Positions 22,645-34,047 of a stretch of 64,000 nt of DNA are shown one piece after another. Position numbers and translations under genes: made by a program. Below the pieces are notes generated by a model. It worked only from the letters and a program-made list of their open reading frames with translations. It was not told the DNA's origin and made no database searches. This DNA comes from Henckelia pumila (taxonomy: Eukaryota > Streptophyta > Magnoliopsida > Lamiales > Gesneriaceae): contig NC_133122.1 of NCBI RefSeq assembly GCF_033568475.1, forward strand, positions 181,059,449-181,123,448, read 5' to 3'. Within the stretch, counting starts at the first letter, position 1. The number at the start of each line of letters is the position of its first letter.

Positions 22645-23698
22645 TGTTGGGAAATTTAGTTTTGGTATTTATAAAAGAAAGCCAAACTATAAACTGATAT
22701 TCAAGAAATGATGACGTCAGCACTAAACTGAAATGAAAAGAAAGATTCAGTCTACCTCGACTAAAACTCAGTTTACCTTGCTAAACTGAATTCATCAGTA
22801 CATCTTTACTCAACTGATCATCTCAGAGAATAAAGCAGTTTACCCTACTAAACTGAATTTATCAGCAGTCATGTTCAGTGTACCATTGCTCAACTGATTG
22901 CGCAAATGTATTTATAGATAAAGATAGTCCGTACTCTGACACATCTGCAGAATGTAGTGCCGCGATACTAAGAGAATGTCAGCATCAGAGATCGTTGATG
23001 ATAGTGACAAATCCAACGGGAATAATTTGAATCCTATCTGAAGAACATTTTGAAATTATGATCGTTGCAAACCAAAGCTTATAAATAGGGATCTTGATCA
23101 AAGTTCAAGAGTGCATACACTGCCACTGCAAGAATTTCAAAAACATCTTACGCTCAAGACTTGATCAAGAAACTCGAAAGCTCACACATTGATAAGAATC
23201 ATTCTGACCATTGAAGGGTCGATCTTTGTGCTAAAAGATTTCGAGTTGTATTTACTCTACTGTAAAATCAGTCTAGTACTGAAACCAAGGTGATATACTA
23301 GGAGTTCTTATTTAGGCAGTGTTAAGTCCTAAATCGGATTGGGTTTGTGCAAATTGCTTGTATAAATCAAAGTCTTCTAGTGAATCCTTCCGAGGTGGAA
23401 GTAGGGGTGACGTAGGAGTATTTGAAATCTCCGAACATCCATAAACAATTTCTTGTGTTATTTCAGTTTATCATTCATACTCATACTTCATACTCCTAAA
23501 CTGATTTACACCAAGTGTTTTAAATCTGTAGCTTGACATCTTTCCGCACACATTCTGTTTGCCAAACTACATTTGACACTAAGATAAACCTTGAACTCAT
23601 TCTTAAATCGATCGAGTTCCATTGTACTTAGCTAAAAACTGCTTGAAAGTATATTCACCCCCCCCCCCCCCCCTCTAGACTTTCAACCGATCCTATCA
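22645..23698 (+). repeat. 5' LTR of the Copia element (1054 bp)
   Basis: Begins TGTTGGGAAATTT and ends CCTATCA. It differs from the 3' LTR by roughly 20 substitutions (counted by eye) and a 16-C run (about 23658-23673) where the partner has 5. Two CAGTTTA..TAAACTG-type dyads lie near 22787-22855. Confidence 0.92.
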
Positions 23699-23700
23699 AG

Positions 23701-23713
23701 TGGTATCAGAGAC
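23701..23713 (+). other. Copia primer binding site
   Basis: TGGTATCAGAGAC two bases after the 5' LTR is complementary to initiator tRNA-Met. Confidence 0.85.
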
Positions 23714-23748
23714 AGGTTATTATCTTATTCTTAAAACACTTGAACAAA

Positions 23749-25704
23749 ATGACTTCATTCAGCAAAGTTCCTATGTTCTCAAAGGAAGATTTTGATGACT
23801 GGAAAATTCGCATGCAAGCACATCTATCAGCACTAGACGATGACATGTGGTTTGTTATCACTGATGGACCTCTTGAGATCACAAAGGTCAATACTGCTGT
23901 AGCCCTCTCTGGAGGTGCTCCATAATACATTGAGAAACCTAGAATCGAATGGACTGCGTAGGACAAAAAGAAGGCAAATCTGGACAATATGGCTAAGGAT
24001 ATCTTGTATAAGACTCTTGACAAGAATACCTTTAGCAAAATCAAGACATGCAAGACTGGAAAAGAGATTTGGGAAAAATTGATCCAACTTTGTGAAGGAA
24101 ATGAACAAACAAAGGAAAACAAGCTATCTGTAGCTAATCAAAAATTTGACAACATCAAAATGAGACCAGGAGAATCAATGGCAGAGTTTGATGAAAGAGT
24201 AAGTAGCATTGTTATTGAGCTCAACGAATTGGGCAAAACATATCCGAACAGGGAAGTCATTCTCAAAGTAATTCGAGGCCTTCCTAAAGAATGGGATGTG
24301 AAGACAATGGCCATAAGAGAATCGAAGGACTTGAACAAATTAGAACTGTATGACCTGTTTGTAGATCTAAAAGCATATGAATTCGAGTTACAAACTCGAG
24401 AGGAAGATCAGTCTACCTCACAATTGACCAAGGCCTTGACTGCAGTAAAAATTGAGTCACCGGCCAAAACAGAAAAGTCAGCAGAACAACTGAGAAGTGA
24501 TGCCATGTCCTTGTTTGTAAAGAAATTTGGAAAATTTATCAGAAAAAACCAAGAAGGATCACACAGAAGAAGTTTCCAAAAGAAGGATTCAGTTGAAGAA
24601 CCAAGAAGTTGTTTCAACTGTGGAAAAACAGGACATTTCATTGCCGATTGACCCAAACCAAAGAACTTTGACAAAAGGAAAAGTTCAAGGAATGACAGAC
24701 ATATCTCAAGACAGAAGCATGAAGCATTGGTTGCAAATGATAGCAAGACCAAGTGGGCAGAAACAGACAGTGACTCAGAGGAATCAAATGGTTCCTCTAG
24801 ATCAAGTGATGATGAAGAAGAAGTCAAATGTCTTATGGCAAATGATCATGAATCTCCATCCACCAGTGAACAGGTATTTGATTTTAGTCCTGAGGAATTT
24901 ACCAAAGAAGAACTAATCAAAGCTCTTCATGATATGGTAAATGAATATCATCAACTGTCCTTAGCATTTAATGAAGTTAGAGCCAAGCAAAAGGATCTGC
25001 AAGACAACTCAAATGAACTCTCCTTTGAACAATCAGTTGAGATAAGCTGTCTTGAAACAGAGATTACTGAGCTCCAAACTGAGAATGAACAGCTCAAGAT
25101 CGATATCAAGAATCTTACAATCGAAATACATAATATGGATGAAATAATAAAATCATGGAATAAATCTTCGAGACTGTTGACAGAAATGAATGATTCACAA
25201 AGACCAACCCATGACAAAACTGGTCTTGGATTTGGTAAGACAGTGGAAACTGGTGAATCAAGCACTCTACCTAAACTGAATATGTGCAAAGGTAAATACA
25301 TAAACTTTGTACGAGCAGTTAGGGAACATGAAGATGAAAAACCTATTCTGATGACTTGGCAACAAATAGAGCAGATGAACAGAAGAAGATTTGGTATTGG
25401 CTTCAATCCTCATGAATCTAAGGCAGAGATTGCTAAAAGTCCTGAACAGACTAATGCATCTCAACCTAATCTCATGAGAGGAAATAGGGGTCAATACCAT
25501 AATCAACATCCAGTTCAAAAGCGATATAGAAATATCAAGGATATTGGAAAAGGAAAACAACATACAGTTTCACAAGCACATTACACTCCACTATCTAGAG
25601 CATCTAACTTAGTGCATACATATAGGAACACACAAACTGGAAAACTGGTTAAAGTATTCCAGGTTTGGGTTCCTAAAGGATTAATCCCTCGTGGACCCAA
25701 ATAG
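23749..25704 (+). pseudogene. Copia gag with zinc knuckle and long coiled-coil extension
   Basis: The ATG at 23749 opens MTSFSKVPMFSKEDFDDWK, the typical Copia gag start. Stops at about 23923 and 23960 interrupt it. The frame then continues (ILYKTLDKNTFSKIKTCKTG, UBN2-type gag core) to the knuckle CFNCGKTGHFIAD near 24640, where a TGA replaces the last Cys codon. After a frame change, 24727-25704 encodes an acidic Ser-rich part, a coiled coil (ISCLETEITELQTENEQLKI) and a basic tail. The long gag tail fits SIRE elements. Confidence 0.8.
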
Positions 25705-25736
25705 ATATGGGTACCTAAAGTTATTCAACTTTGTGA

Positions 25737-28700
25737 ATGCAGGAAGAAGGTATCAATAAAAGGGAAGAAGAATCATGGTATCTAGACAGTGGATGCTCGA
25801 GACACATTACTGGAAATGATGAGCTATTATCTGAGCTTGTTGAATTCAATGGTCCCATTATCACCTTTGGTGACAACTCAAAGGGTAAAACCGTGGGTAA
25901 GGGTAAGATTATCCACGACAACATTATCATTCAATATGTCCTATTGGTTGAAATTCTCAAATATAACTTACTCAGCATTAGTCAAATGTGTGACTATGGG
26001 CACTCTGTTGAATTTCAAAAGTTAAACTGCATTATTAAGGATGCCTCTGGTAACATTATTTTGACACGAAATCGATATGGAAATACTTATAAAGTATGCT
26101 GGAATATTCAGTCTAGCAAACCAGTTTGCCTAGTAGCCTCCAATTCTAAGCGCAACTGGATTTGGCACAAGCGACTGAATCATCTTAACTTCAAATCAAT
26201 TACCAGTCTGAGTAAGCTCGAGCTAGTAACAGGACTGCCCAAAATTGATTTTTCAAAAGACAAAGTCTGCTCAGCTTGTCAATTTGGGAAGCAAGTTAGA
26301 TCATCTTTTAAAAACAAGTGTTATAACTCATCTTCCCGATGCTTAGAACTGTTACATATGGACTTATTTGGTCCAATCCCAGTAACAAGCTTAGGGGGAA
26401 TGAAGTATACACTTGTCATCATTGATGATTACTCACGTTTTACCTGGGTTATTTTCTTGAAATCTAAAGATCAAACTGCTTCTCAACTCATAAAAATCTT
26501 TAAAAGACTTTTTAACGAAAGATCAAGTAATATTGACAGAATCAGAAGTGATAGAGGAACTGAATTTGTCAATCATACTTTATCTTCATTTCTAGAGCAT
26601 TATGGAATCAAACATGAATTCTCAGCAGCTAGAACACCACAACAAAATGGTGTTGCGGAAAGAAGAAATCGTACTCTTAAAGAAGCTGCGAGAACCATGT
26701 TAGTTGACTCCAAGATTTCTCAAAAATTTTGGGCAGAAGCTGTGAACACTGCTTGCTACACTCAGAACAGATCAATGATATGCAAGAAACTTTTTAAAAC
26801 CCCATATGAGATCTGGAATGACAGACAACCAAATGTATCATACTTTAGGATCTTCGGGAGTAAATGCTTCATTCACAACAATGGTAAAAATCATCTGACC
26901 GCATTTGATGCAAAGTCAGATGAGGGTATTTTTCTAGGGTATTCCTCAATCAGTAAAGCTTACAGAGTCTTCAACAAAAGAACTCTAAATGTTGAGGAAT
27001 CAATCCATGTTATTTTTGATGAAGATCTTACTATTGATGTTACAACTAATACTCATCAACTCTCAGATCTATTTCAAGAAATACATTTGGACAACGATAA
27101 TCAGGATGAAAGTGAAGACGAAGCTTTACCACCCACAAGAACTCTTCAATCTCCTGAACCGGAACTAGTTGATCCAGTAGTTGAGGATCTTAACATTGAT
27201 CAAATAGTTGATACTCACCAAAATCACACAATTGAGGATATTAGAGAACAACACCATGAGACCACAGAGCTTGACCAAACTAACATAACTAGTCAAGATC
27301 CAGAAGCTCAAGTAATCAGTGGAAATCAGTCTAATACTAGACTGAAATGGTCCAAAAAGCATCCACTCAATTCTGTTATTGGTAATCCTTTAGCACCTCT
27401 AAGGACTCGAGGATAAATTATTAAAGAACTTCTTCATGCAGCCTTCATATCTCAAGAAGAGCCAAAGAAAATTGAAGAAGCATTGGCTGACATCTGTTGG
27501 ATAGATGCAATGCAAGAAGAGCTAAATCAGTTTACTAGAAATGCAGTCTGGGATCTCGTTCAAAGACCAACACATCAATCATTCATTGGCACTCGATGGG
27601 TCTTTAGAAACAAGCTAAATGAAGAAGGAACTGTGGTTAGAAATAAGGCAAGATTAGTAGCTCACGGATACAGACAAGAAGAAGGAATTGACTATGACGA
27701 AACTTATGCACCAGTAGCTAGACTGGAAGCAATAAGAATATTTCTTGCTTATGCTTCATTCAAGAACTTCAAGGTTTATCAAATGGACGTTAAAAGTGAT
27801 TTCTTGAATGAAAACTCCAAGAAGAAGTGTTTGTTGAACAACCATCAGGATTCACAAATCATCAATTCCCAGATCATGTGTATCATTTAAATAAAGCTCT
27901 TTATGGACTGAAACAGGCTCCTAGAGCTTGGTATGACACTCTAACCAAATTTCTTCTTGAACACGAATTTACTATAGGCACAGTTGACAAAACATTGTTT
28001 AATTATGAAAGGTGATCACACTCTATTAGTTCAAATATATGTTGATGATATCATCTTTGGGTCAACTAACCCCAAATTATGCACTAGATTCTCAAAGCTA
28101 ATGCAGGAAAAATTCGAGATGAGCATGATGGGTGAACTGAATTTCTTTATTGGATTACAAGTTCGACAAATGGACAGTGGAACATTTATAAGCCAAACTA
28201 AGTATACCAAGGAATTAATCAAAAAGTTTGGTATGGAAAATTGCACGGTTACAACAACTCCCATGGGTGCATCAATCAAACTTGACAAAGACAAAGAGGG
28301 AATATCAGTTGATGCTACAATGTATCGAGGTCTAATTGGGTCATTGCTTTATTTAACAGCCAGTAGACCTGACATTGTTTTTGCAGTATGTTTATGTGCA
28401 AGATTTCAATCAAATCCTAAGCAATCCCACTTCATAGCTGGAAAGAGGATACTGAGGTATCTAAAGGGAACTCAAAATGTTGGCCTATGGTATGCTAAGC
28501 ACAACTCCTTCAATCTAGTTGGATACTCAGATGCTGATTATGCTGGATATAAACTGGATAGAAAAAGTACCAGTGGATCATGTCAATTCCTTGGGGATAG
28601 ACTGATTTCATGGTTTAGCAAGAAACAGACATCCATTGCAACCTCCACGACGGAAGCTGAATACTTAGCTGCAGGAAGTTGCTGTGCTCAACTGCTCTAG

Positions 28701-28982
28701 ATTCAACAATAGTTGAGGGACTATGGAATTGAAGAACAGGATTCACCAATCTTCTGTGATAACACCAGCACAATTGCAATTACTTACAACCCTATTCTTC
28801 ACTCAAGAACGAAGCATATCGAAGTTAGGCATCATTTTATCCGAGATCATGCACTCAAGAAGAACATTCGACTGGAGTACATTTCAACAGAACAACAGAC
28901 AGCAGACATCTTCACAAAACCTCTCCCAGAGTCTAAGTTTTTTTACTTTCGAAATATTTTAGGACTTATCAATTTAGAGTAA
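25737..28982 (+). pseudogene. Copia pol: protease, integrase, reverse transcriptase, RNase H
   Basis: The protease motif is WYLDSGCSRHITG (about 25770). Integrase has the HHCC zinc finger (HKRLNHLNF, CSACQFGKQ), the DDE residues in LLHMDLFGPIPV, RSDRGTEFVN and QQNGVAERRNRTLKE, and the fold string FGSKCFIHNN. RT spans 27483-28360 with [34 protein letters not shown] and IYVDDIIFGST. RNase H holds GYSDADYAG and STTEAEYLAA and ends near 28982 (DIFTKPLPES). Lesions are a stop at 27414, frameshifts near 27820 and 28000, and stops near 28699 and 28711. It cannot make one polyprotein. Confidence 0.92.
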
Positions 28983-29209
28983 AATTAGTTTATCTATTTT
29001 GTCCAAACAGTTTAGTATGACCTAAACTGAATTATTTGCAGGGCTTTAAACTAACTTTCTAGTTGTTATTTTAAGTATTGATAAATTCTTCTCTATCTTA
29101 AAAGGTTTACGCATATTTTAAGGGGGAATTTCTTTTGCAGGACATCATATAGACTTGCATCAAACAAAAAAAAAAAAAAACAACACATTCAAAATAAAAA
29201 CTCATTTTA

Positions 29210-29545
29210 TTAATAAACTCTTTTTACAATATCTATTTCTATTTTCACAGCCATTTTCAACAGGAGAAGATGCTCCTCTAATGGGCCATCTTCCACCTCT
29301 TCCAGGCCATAGAAAAGGGTTACCACCCTTAACTCCTTCTTCAAGAGCAGGAGTCGTATGCCTTCCCGGCCAAGGACATACGCAGCATCATTTATTCCAA
29401 GCACTTTCTTGTATTTCTCCAGACGTAGCACCTCATCAGGATCGAGTGCATCTGGACCTCTGAACTGCATTTGGATCAGCTTTGCTCGCAGTCGAGCAAC
29501 TTTTTCTTCGATAAAATCATCATGAGCAATTTTCCAGCTCTCCAT
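29210..29545 (-). CDS. antisense ORF inside the Copia element (111 codons), unknown
   Basis: An intact minus-strand ORF lies between RNase H and the extra 3' ORF. Its ATG (29545) is only about 25 bp from the sense ORF's ATG (29571), so the two starts are back to back. The product is charged and helical (EEKVARLRAKLIQMQF, DEVLRLEKYKKVLGINDAAY, then a Leu/Glu-rich tail), coiled-coil like. It keeps a long open frame although most sense genes of this element carry lesions. Extra antisense ORFs are known from some plant LTR elements. I do not recognise the family, and chance is possible. Confidence 0.4.
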   Translation of the reverse strand: MESWKIAHDDFIEEKVARLRAKLIQMQFRGPDALDPDEVLRLEKYKKVLGINDAAYVLGREGIRLLLLKKELRVVTLFYGLEEVEDGPLEEHLLLLKMAVKIEIDIVKRVY

Positions 29546-29570
29546 TTCTTCTACTCTAGAAAGAATATCA

Positions 29571-31824
29571 ATGGCTACCTCATTTGCAGTTTACATTCTC
29601 AATGCTCTCGCCGTTGATTTTGAATCCCTATACGGAATGGACAAACCAGAGATATCCAAGGTTTGCACTGCTTTGGAACAATCTGGACTTCGCAAATTTT
29701 TAGATATCAAAAAGTTGAGCATTTACCAAAACGATCTATTGTCACTATATCATCACTGTAAGCTCGGCAATGATGGAATTTTATTGGTTTCTCTCAGAGG
29801 ACATTTTGTTCAGATCAGTAAGCATTCTTCGCCAGCACTTTCAGTTTACCTACCTCAGGTAACACTGATTTCAACATTATCTCAACTCCTGATATCACCG
29901 AGATGCAGCATTTATTTTTGGGCTTTAGTCAACCGATTTCTTTATCTGGACTCAAAAGAGATCTTAAACCTGAATATCAAATGTTAGCTGATATTGTTGC
30001 CAAAAGTATTTTGGCCAAAGGAGGATCCTTTGATAGGCTAACTGTTAGAAAGTTTAAAGTAATGACGGCTATCATGAAAGGTGTAAAGATCAATTGGAGT
30101 AACATTATGTTCAATATCTTTGTTCAAATGATGACACCTACAAAGCAATCCTCTGGTTATATTCTTCAAGCCAGTCAACTTCTCAAAGCCCTGGGAATTT
30201 CTCTCCAAGCTTCATCCCAACTGCACAAGTTCAGAATTTTGAATCATGAATATCTCACAAACTTTCCATCCAGAGAATCGGCTGACTCAACAATCGCAAA
30301 AGTGTAGAAAACACCAACGAAGAAGTCCACCAAAAAGAAAATAAATTTTGTCATTGATGATAGTGATGAGACTGACAGTGAAGAAGTGGTTAAATTGCCT
30401 CAAATCAAGTGAACAAGAACGTTACAAGCAAAGGCTGTGACTTCTCCTTCTAAACTGATCATTCTTATTATTCCTAAACCAACTAGTTTGGTCTCAACTG
30501 AAGATACTCATCTCACTGATAAAACAGCTGAGGAATTAACAACCAAAACTGATCCAAAGGGAAAGCAACCTTTGATGATTGAACCACTTCGGAGTCGTCA
30601 ATCATCGCTAGAAATCCCAACATCCGAAGATTTGAGCACTATTGTTAAAACTCAGAAATCCACCCTGCAGTCTATCTCACCAATTATTGCTCTGCCTCCA
30701 GCAAGACCAATCAGTGGTCTATCCTCGAAACAAATCGTTGAATACACTCACTCTGGCTTGGAATTGGTAGCAGGAAGTTCACAAATCGCTTCATCCTCAG
30801 ATCCTGACAGACCATCCAATGCCATTCAACTACAGATTGACTTGACCATGGATGAAGTAATTGAATATGCTGAGAAACGCACTGCTGAAATATTTGATAC
30901 TTGGCATCAATACAGGACTTCTACCTTAGCCAGGAACTTCACCAAGAAAGCTGAGCTCTCTAAGTTTTTCAAAACTGAAGAGATTGTGCTAAGAGTAGTC
31001 AAGACTGCCAATATTCAAGAAGATTTGATGAGAAGATAGTATTTCTATGATCTTCTGCGGATAAAGAAGCTAGGAGAAATTGTTGATGAATTCCAACAAA
31101 ATTATGATCCTCGGGCTAGAACTTCTTATGAAGACAGAGCTGTATTCACTCAACTACAGACTGATCTCATCAACATCCAAACAGAAGTCAAATTTTGGGA
31201 AACTGATCAAAAATTGGAGATTCCAGAAGAATTTGAATGGAAGAAACACAAAAATCATTCCTCATCAAAATCCAAACACAAGAAGAACAAGAAAAGTCAT
31301 GCCTCAACTGAATCCTCCAATCAGTCTATTGATCAGGCATTTGATGAACTTCAAAAAGAAACTTCAATTGCTCCGGATACAACCATCGAGCAGCAACTAC
31401 ACCCTTCATATTTTGATAAAGCTCTACCTGAGCTTCAACTTATGAACGTTGATGAAATTATCTCTCACATTGAGGAAGAAAATAACTCAACTCTGATGAT
31501 ATCAGCGCTAGCTACAGAAGAATTTGTGTCTCCCGTTCTCCTTCAAAAAGAACTTGAAGAACCTCAACAACTCCTCTTGGAAGAACAATCTTCTCCAATT
31601 CATGATCAAACAGACGAGTCCTCACTTTAACTCAGATGGAAATCTCAGAACCACATCTGTCTCAAGTAGATGAGTTATCAATCCCCATCGAATCAGTTAT
31701 GACAGAATCTAAGGAAGTCACTCAGCCCTTGGAAAATCCATCTCTACTCAAGGACACACCTACTCCAACCGAGTTTGCTGCAGAGGAAGCACCTTCTAAA
31801 CTCACTTCAATTGATGATACTTTT
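29571..31824 (+). pseudogene. extra 3' ORF of the Copia element, 5' part
   Basis: The ATG at 29571 begins MATSFAVYILNALAVDFESL. Homologous frames continue to the B insertion at 31824 with frameshifts near 29850 and stops near 30305, 30410, 31037 and 31628. The N-terminal half is a globular helical domain (MFNIFVQMMTPTKQSSGYIL); the rest is Ser/Thr/Glu-rich with a Lys/His/Ser tract (KKHKNHSSSKSKHKKNKKSH). No signal peptide or membrane segment is seen, so it is not an obvious envelope protein. Similar proteins from Lamiales retroelements are often annotated as host genes; that is recollection, not a search result. Function unknown. Confidence 0.6.
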
Positions 31825-34033
31825 TGTGAGACCTCGATTCTAAACATCTAATCTCGGGATAAACAATAATAAAGCATACAAGATCCAAGATTAGAAGCAA
31901 TTTTTTTTTAAAAGGATGCTCGCTCGATCGGTAGAACTTTACCGATCGAGCGGGCCATAAATAATCCAGTCTCTGCCGAGGCTTACAAAAGCTCGCCGCT
32001 CGATCGGTCAAAACTTACCGATCGAGCGGCACAAAAACTTTAAACTTTCTGCCTCAGCTCAGGAGGTGCTCGCTCGATCGGTAAGATTCAACCGATCGAG
32101 CGGCATAATTCTGCAGAAAAGAAAACAAAGTTTTCTCAACTCTAATCAATTCTAAAACTTCCAAAACTAAATCCATTCTACATTCATAATCAATACAAGG
32201 TAGTTATAGAGTCATACAAACTCAAACTATTAGAACATGCATCAATCTTAGTTCCATAACTGATACAAAACGAGTTCGAATAAAATCTACGTTCGATTAC
32301 ATATTCGACTTCTAAAACCACAAGGCCTCACTCTATCAACTCGTCCACCTAGCCATGCGATCTCTGACTCGGTCCTGCCCCACCTGTTGCCAAGTACACA
32401 TACAAACAAAGACAACAGCCGGATAATCCGATGAGAATTGATATTTCCAGTAAAAGAGACTATCATGCATATCAATCAAACATATAAATCATGATACACA
32501 ACAAATCCATCTTATATATCAACTTCAGATATAAATCACGTCAAGACATGTATGAACTTCCAATTATCTATCACATCAAGATCAATTCAAGTAATTCATT
32601 CAAGTACTGAATTAAAATGATATGCATGTCTTTAAAACTTCTGGATTATCAGACTCAGATAATCAAATGGAATTCTTCTTTCTTTATTTCTTCGGTTTGG
32701 GATCCCAAGGTTAAAATATCCAACAATCACACCGAACTCCCCTCTCGAGGTGGACGAGGCATATTTTAATCCTCTAGACTCCAGAACATTATAGAGAGTT
32801 TATTTGACAAGGTATAAAATCTCCAACCAAGTCACTCAACTACAATCTCTAGATCGTCTAATCAAATTGAAATGAATCAAGGCTCAATATGAATGCATAT
32901 GTCATCTCATGCATTCTAATATCATTTCAATCATCAGTTCATATAAGCATTCCATCATGCTTTCATTCATCAATTCAAATAATCATTCAAACATGATTTC
33001 ATCAATATAAATGCATATATAATCTCATGCATTCAAATAAACATTCAATCAAGCAAGTATGTGATTTCTTCGGAACACTCGAATCAAGTCGGATTCGAGT
33101 TAATCGTTCCATTCAAGTCTAAGTCGTCTTTTACCTTCTTCGCTTCGAAGGTACTTCAATCTGAAATCAATAATAAGGATAATAATCAATATCCAATCAA
33201 ATTCATTCAAAACACAATCACACTTCTTCGATTGATAAAATAAGAAATTCGATACTGTACCGACTTCAATCTTCCAAACTGACCAAAGCTACTATCTCGC
33301 AACTCTGTTGACTTCACTTCAATCTAACAGAAGAAGTCATAAGGATAAATATCGACATCCAAAAGCTCAATCAAACTCGATACGATCAAAATATTGAACG
33401 AAGTCCAAAACTCAAACTGACGGCATAACGGCTATCAACTGATCAAACCGGAAATGCAGACAGCAACATATCAATTCAATAAACTCATAATCATCTCAAT
33501 ATCATCAAAACAATTTAAATCCTTCAAATCTAAAATCTCCAATTTCGAAATAATCTTCCAAAAATGAAAACAATTCCGAACGACGCTCTATTTCAAAACC
33601 AACAGAGAATAACGATCAGAACTCTGCCAAGATCAACATACTCCAAACTCAATCGATTCTAACAACATCTGAAAATAGAATTCTAGTTGATCGAAGAAAA
33701 ACTTACTATAGAACGAAGCTCTCGCAGTCGTGATCGCTAATCTACCTTCAGAAATAAATTCCAACGGACGGATCGAGCTAAAATGGAAATCCCAAAGCTT
33801 GAAATCACAAAGGGGCAGTTTCCATGGAGGATCACGTTGAAGGGGATGAAGATGGAGTGATTAGAAAGTCAACAACACTTATAAATATCTAATAAATCCA
33901 ATAATTGCATTTTAGTCCCTGAAAATTCTGAAAATTGCATTCTAGTCCCTGATCAAAATCAAATCCGCCCTCGACTTCTAAAATCTCTGATTATCTCAAA
34001 TAAAGTCCATTAAGATAATTTTGGGGCATTACA
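31825..34033 (-). repeat. 3' LTR of Gypsy element B (2209 bp)
   Basis: Plus-strand ends are TGTGAGACCTCGATTC and TTGGGGCATTACA. It carries three hairpins with the shared stem CGCTCGATCGGT at 31921-31952, 31995-32030 and 32071-32102. The minus-strand frame 32475-32287 and the plus frame 33061-33243 occur unchanged or nearly so in both LTRs but are not taken as genes. Confidence 0.92.
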
Positions 34034-34047
34034 ATTCTCCCCCTCTA
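34034..34047 (-). other. Gypsy B polypurine tract
   Basis: AGAGGGGGAGAAT on the minus strand directly precedes the 3' LTR start, as required for plus-strand priming. Confidence 0.75.

Noticed and set aside
29155..29463. 102-codon plus-strand ORF opposite the antisense Copia ORF
   Set aside because: Starts in an A run and has low-complexity Pro/His content; likely the shadow of the minus-strand frame.
32287..32475. 62-codon ORF present in both element B LTRs (also 38615-38803)
   Set aside because: Kept only because the LTRs are recent duplicates; no start context or domain.
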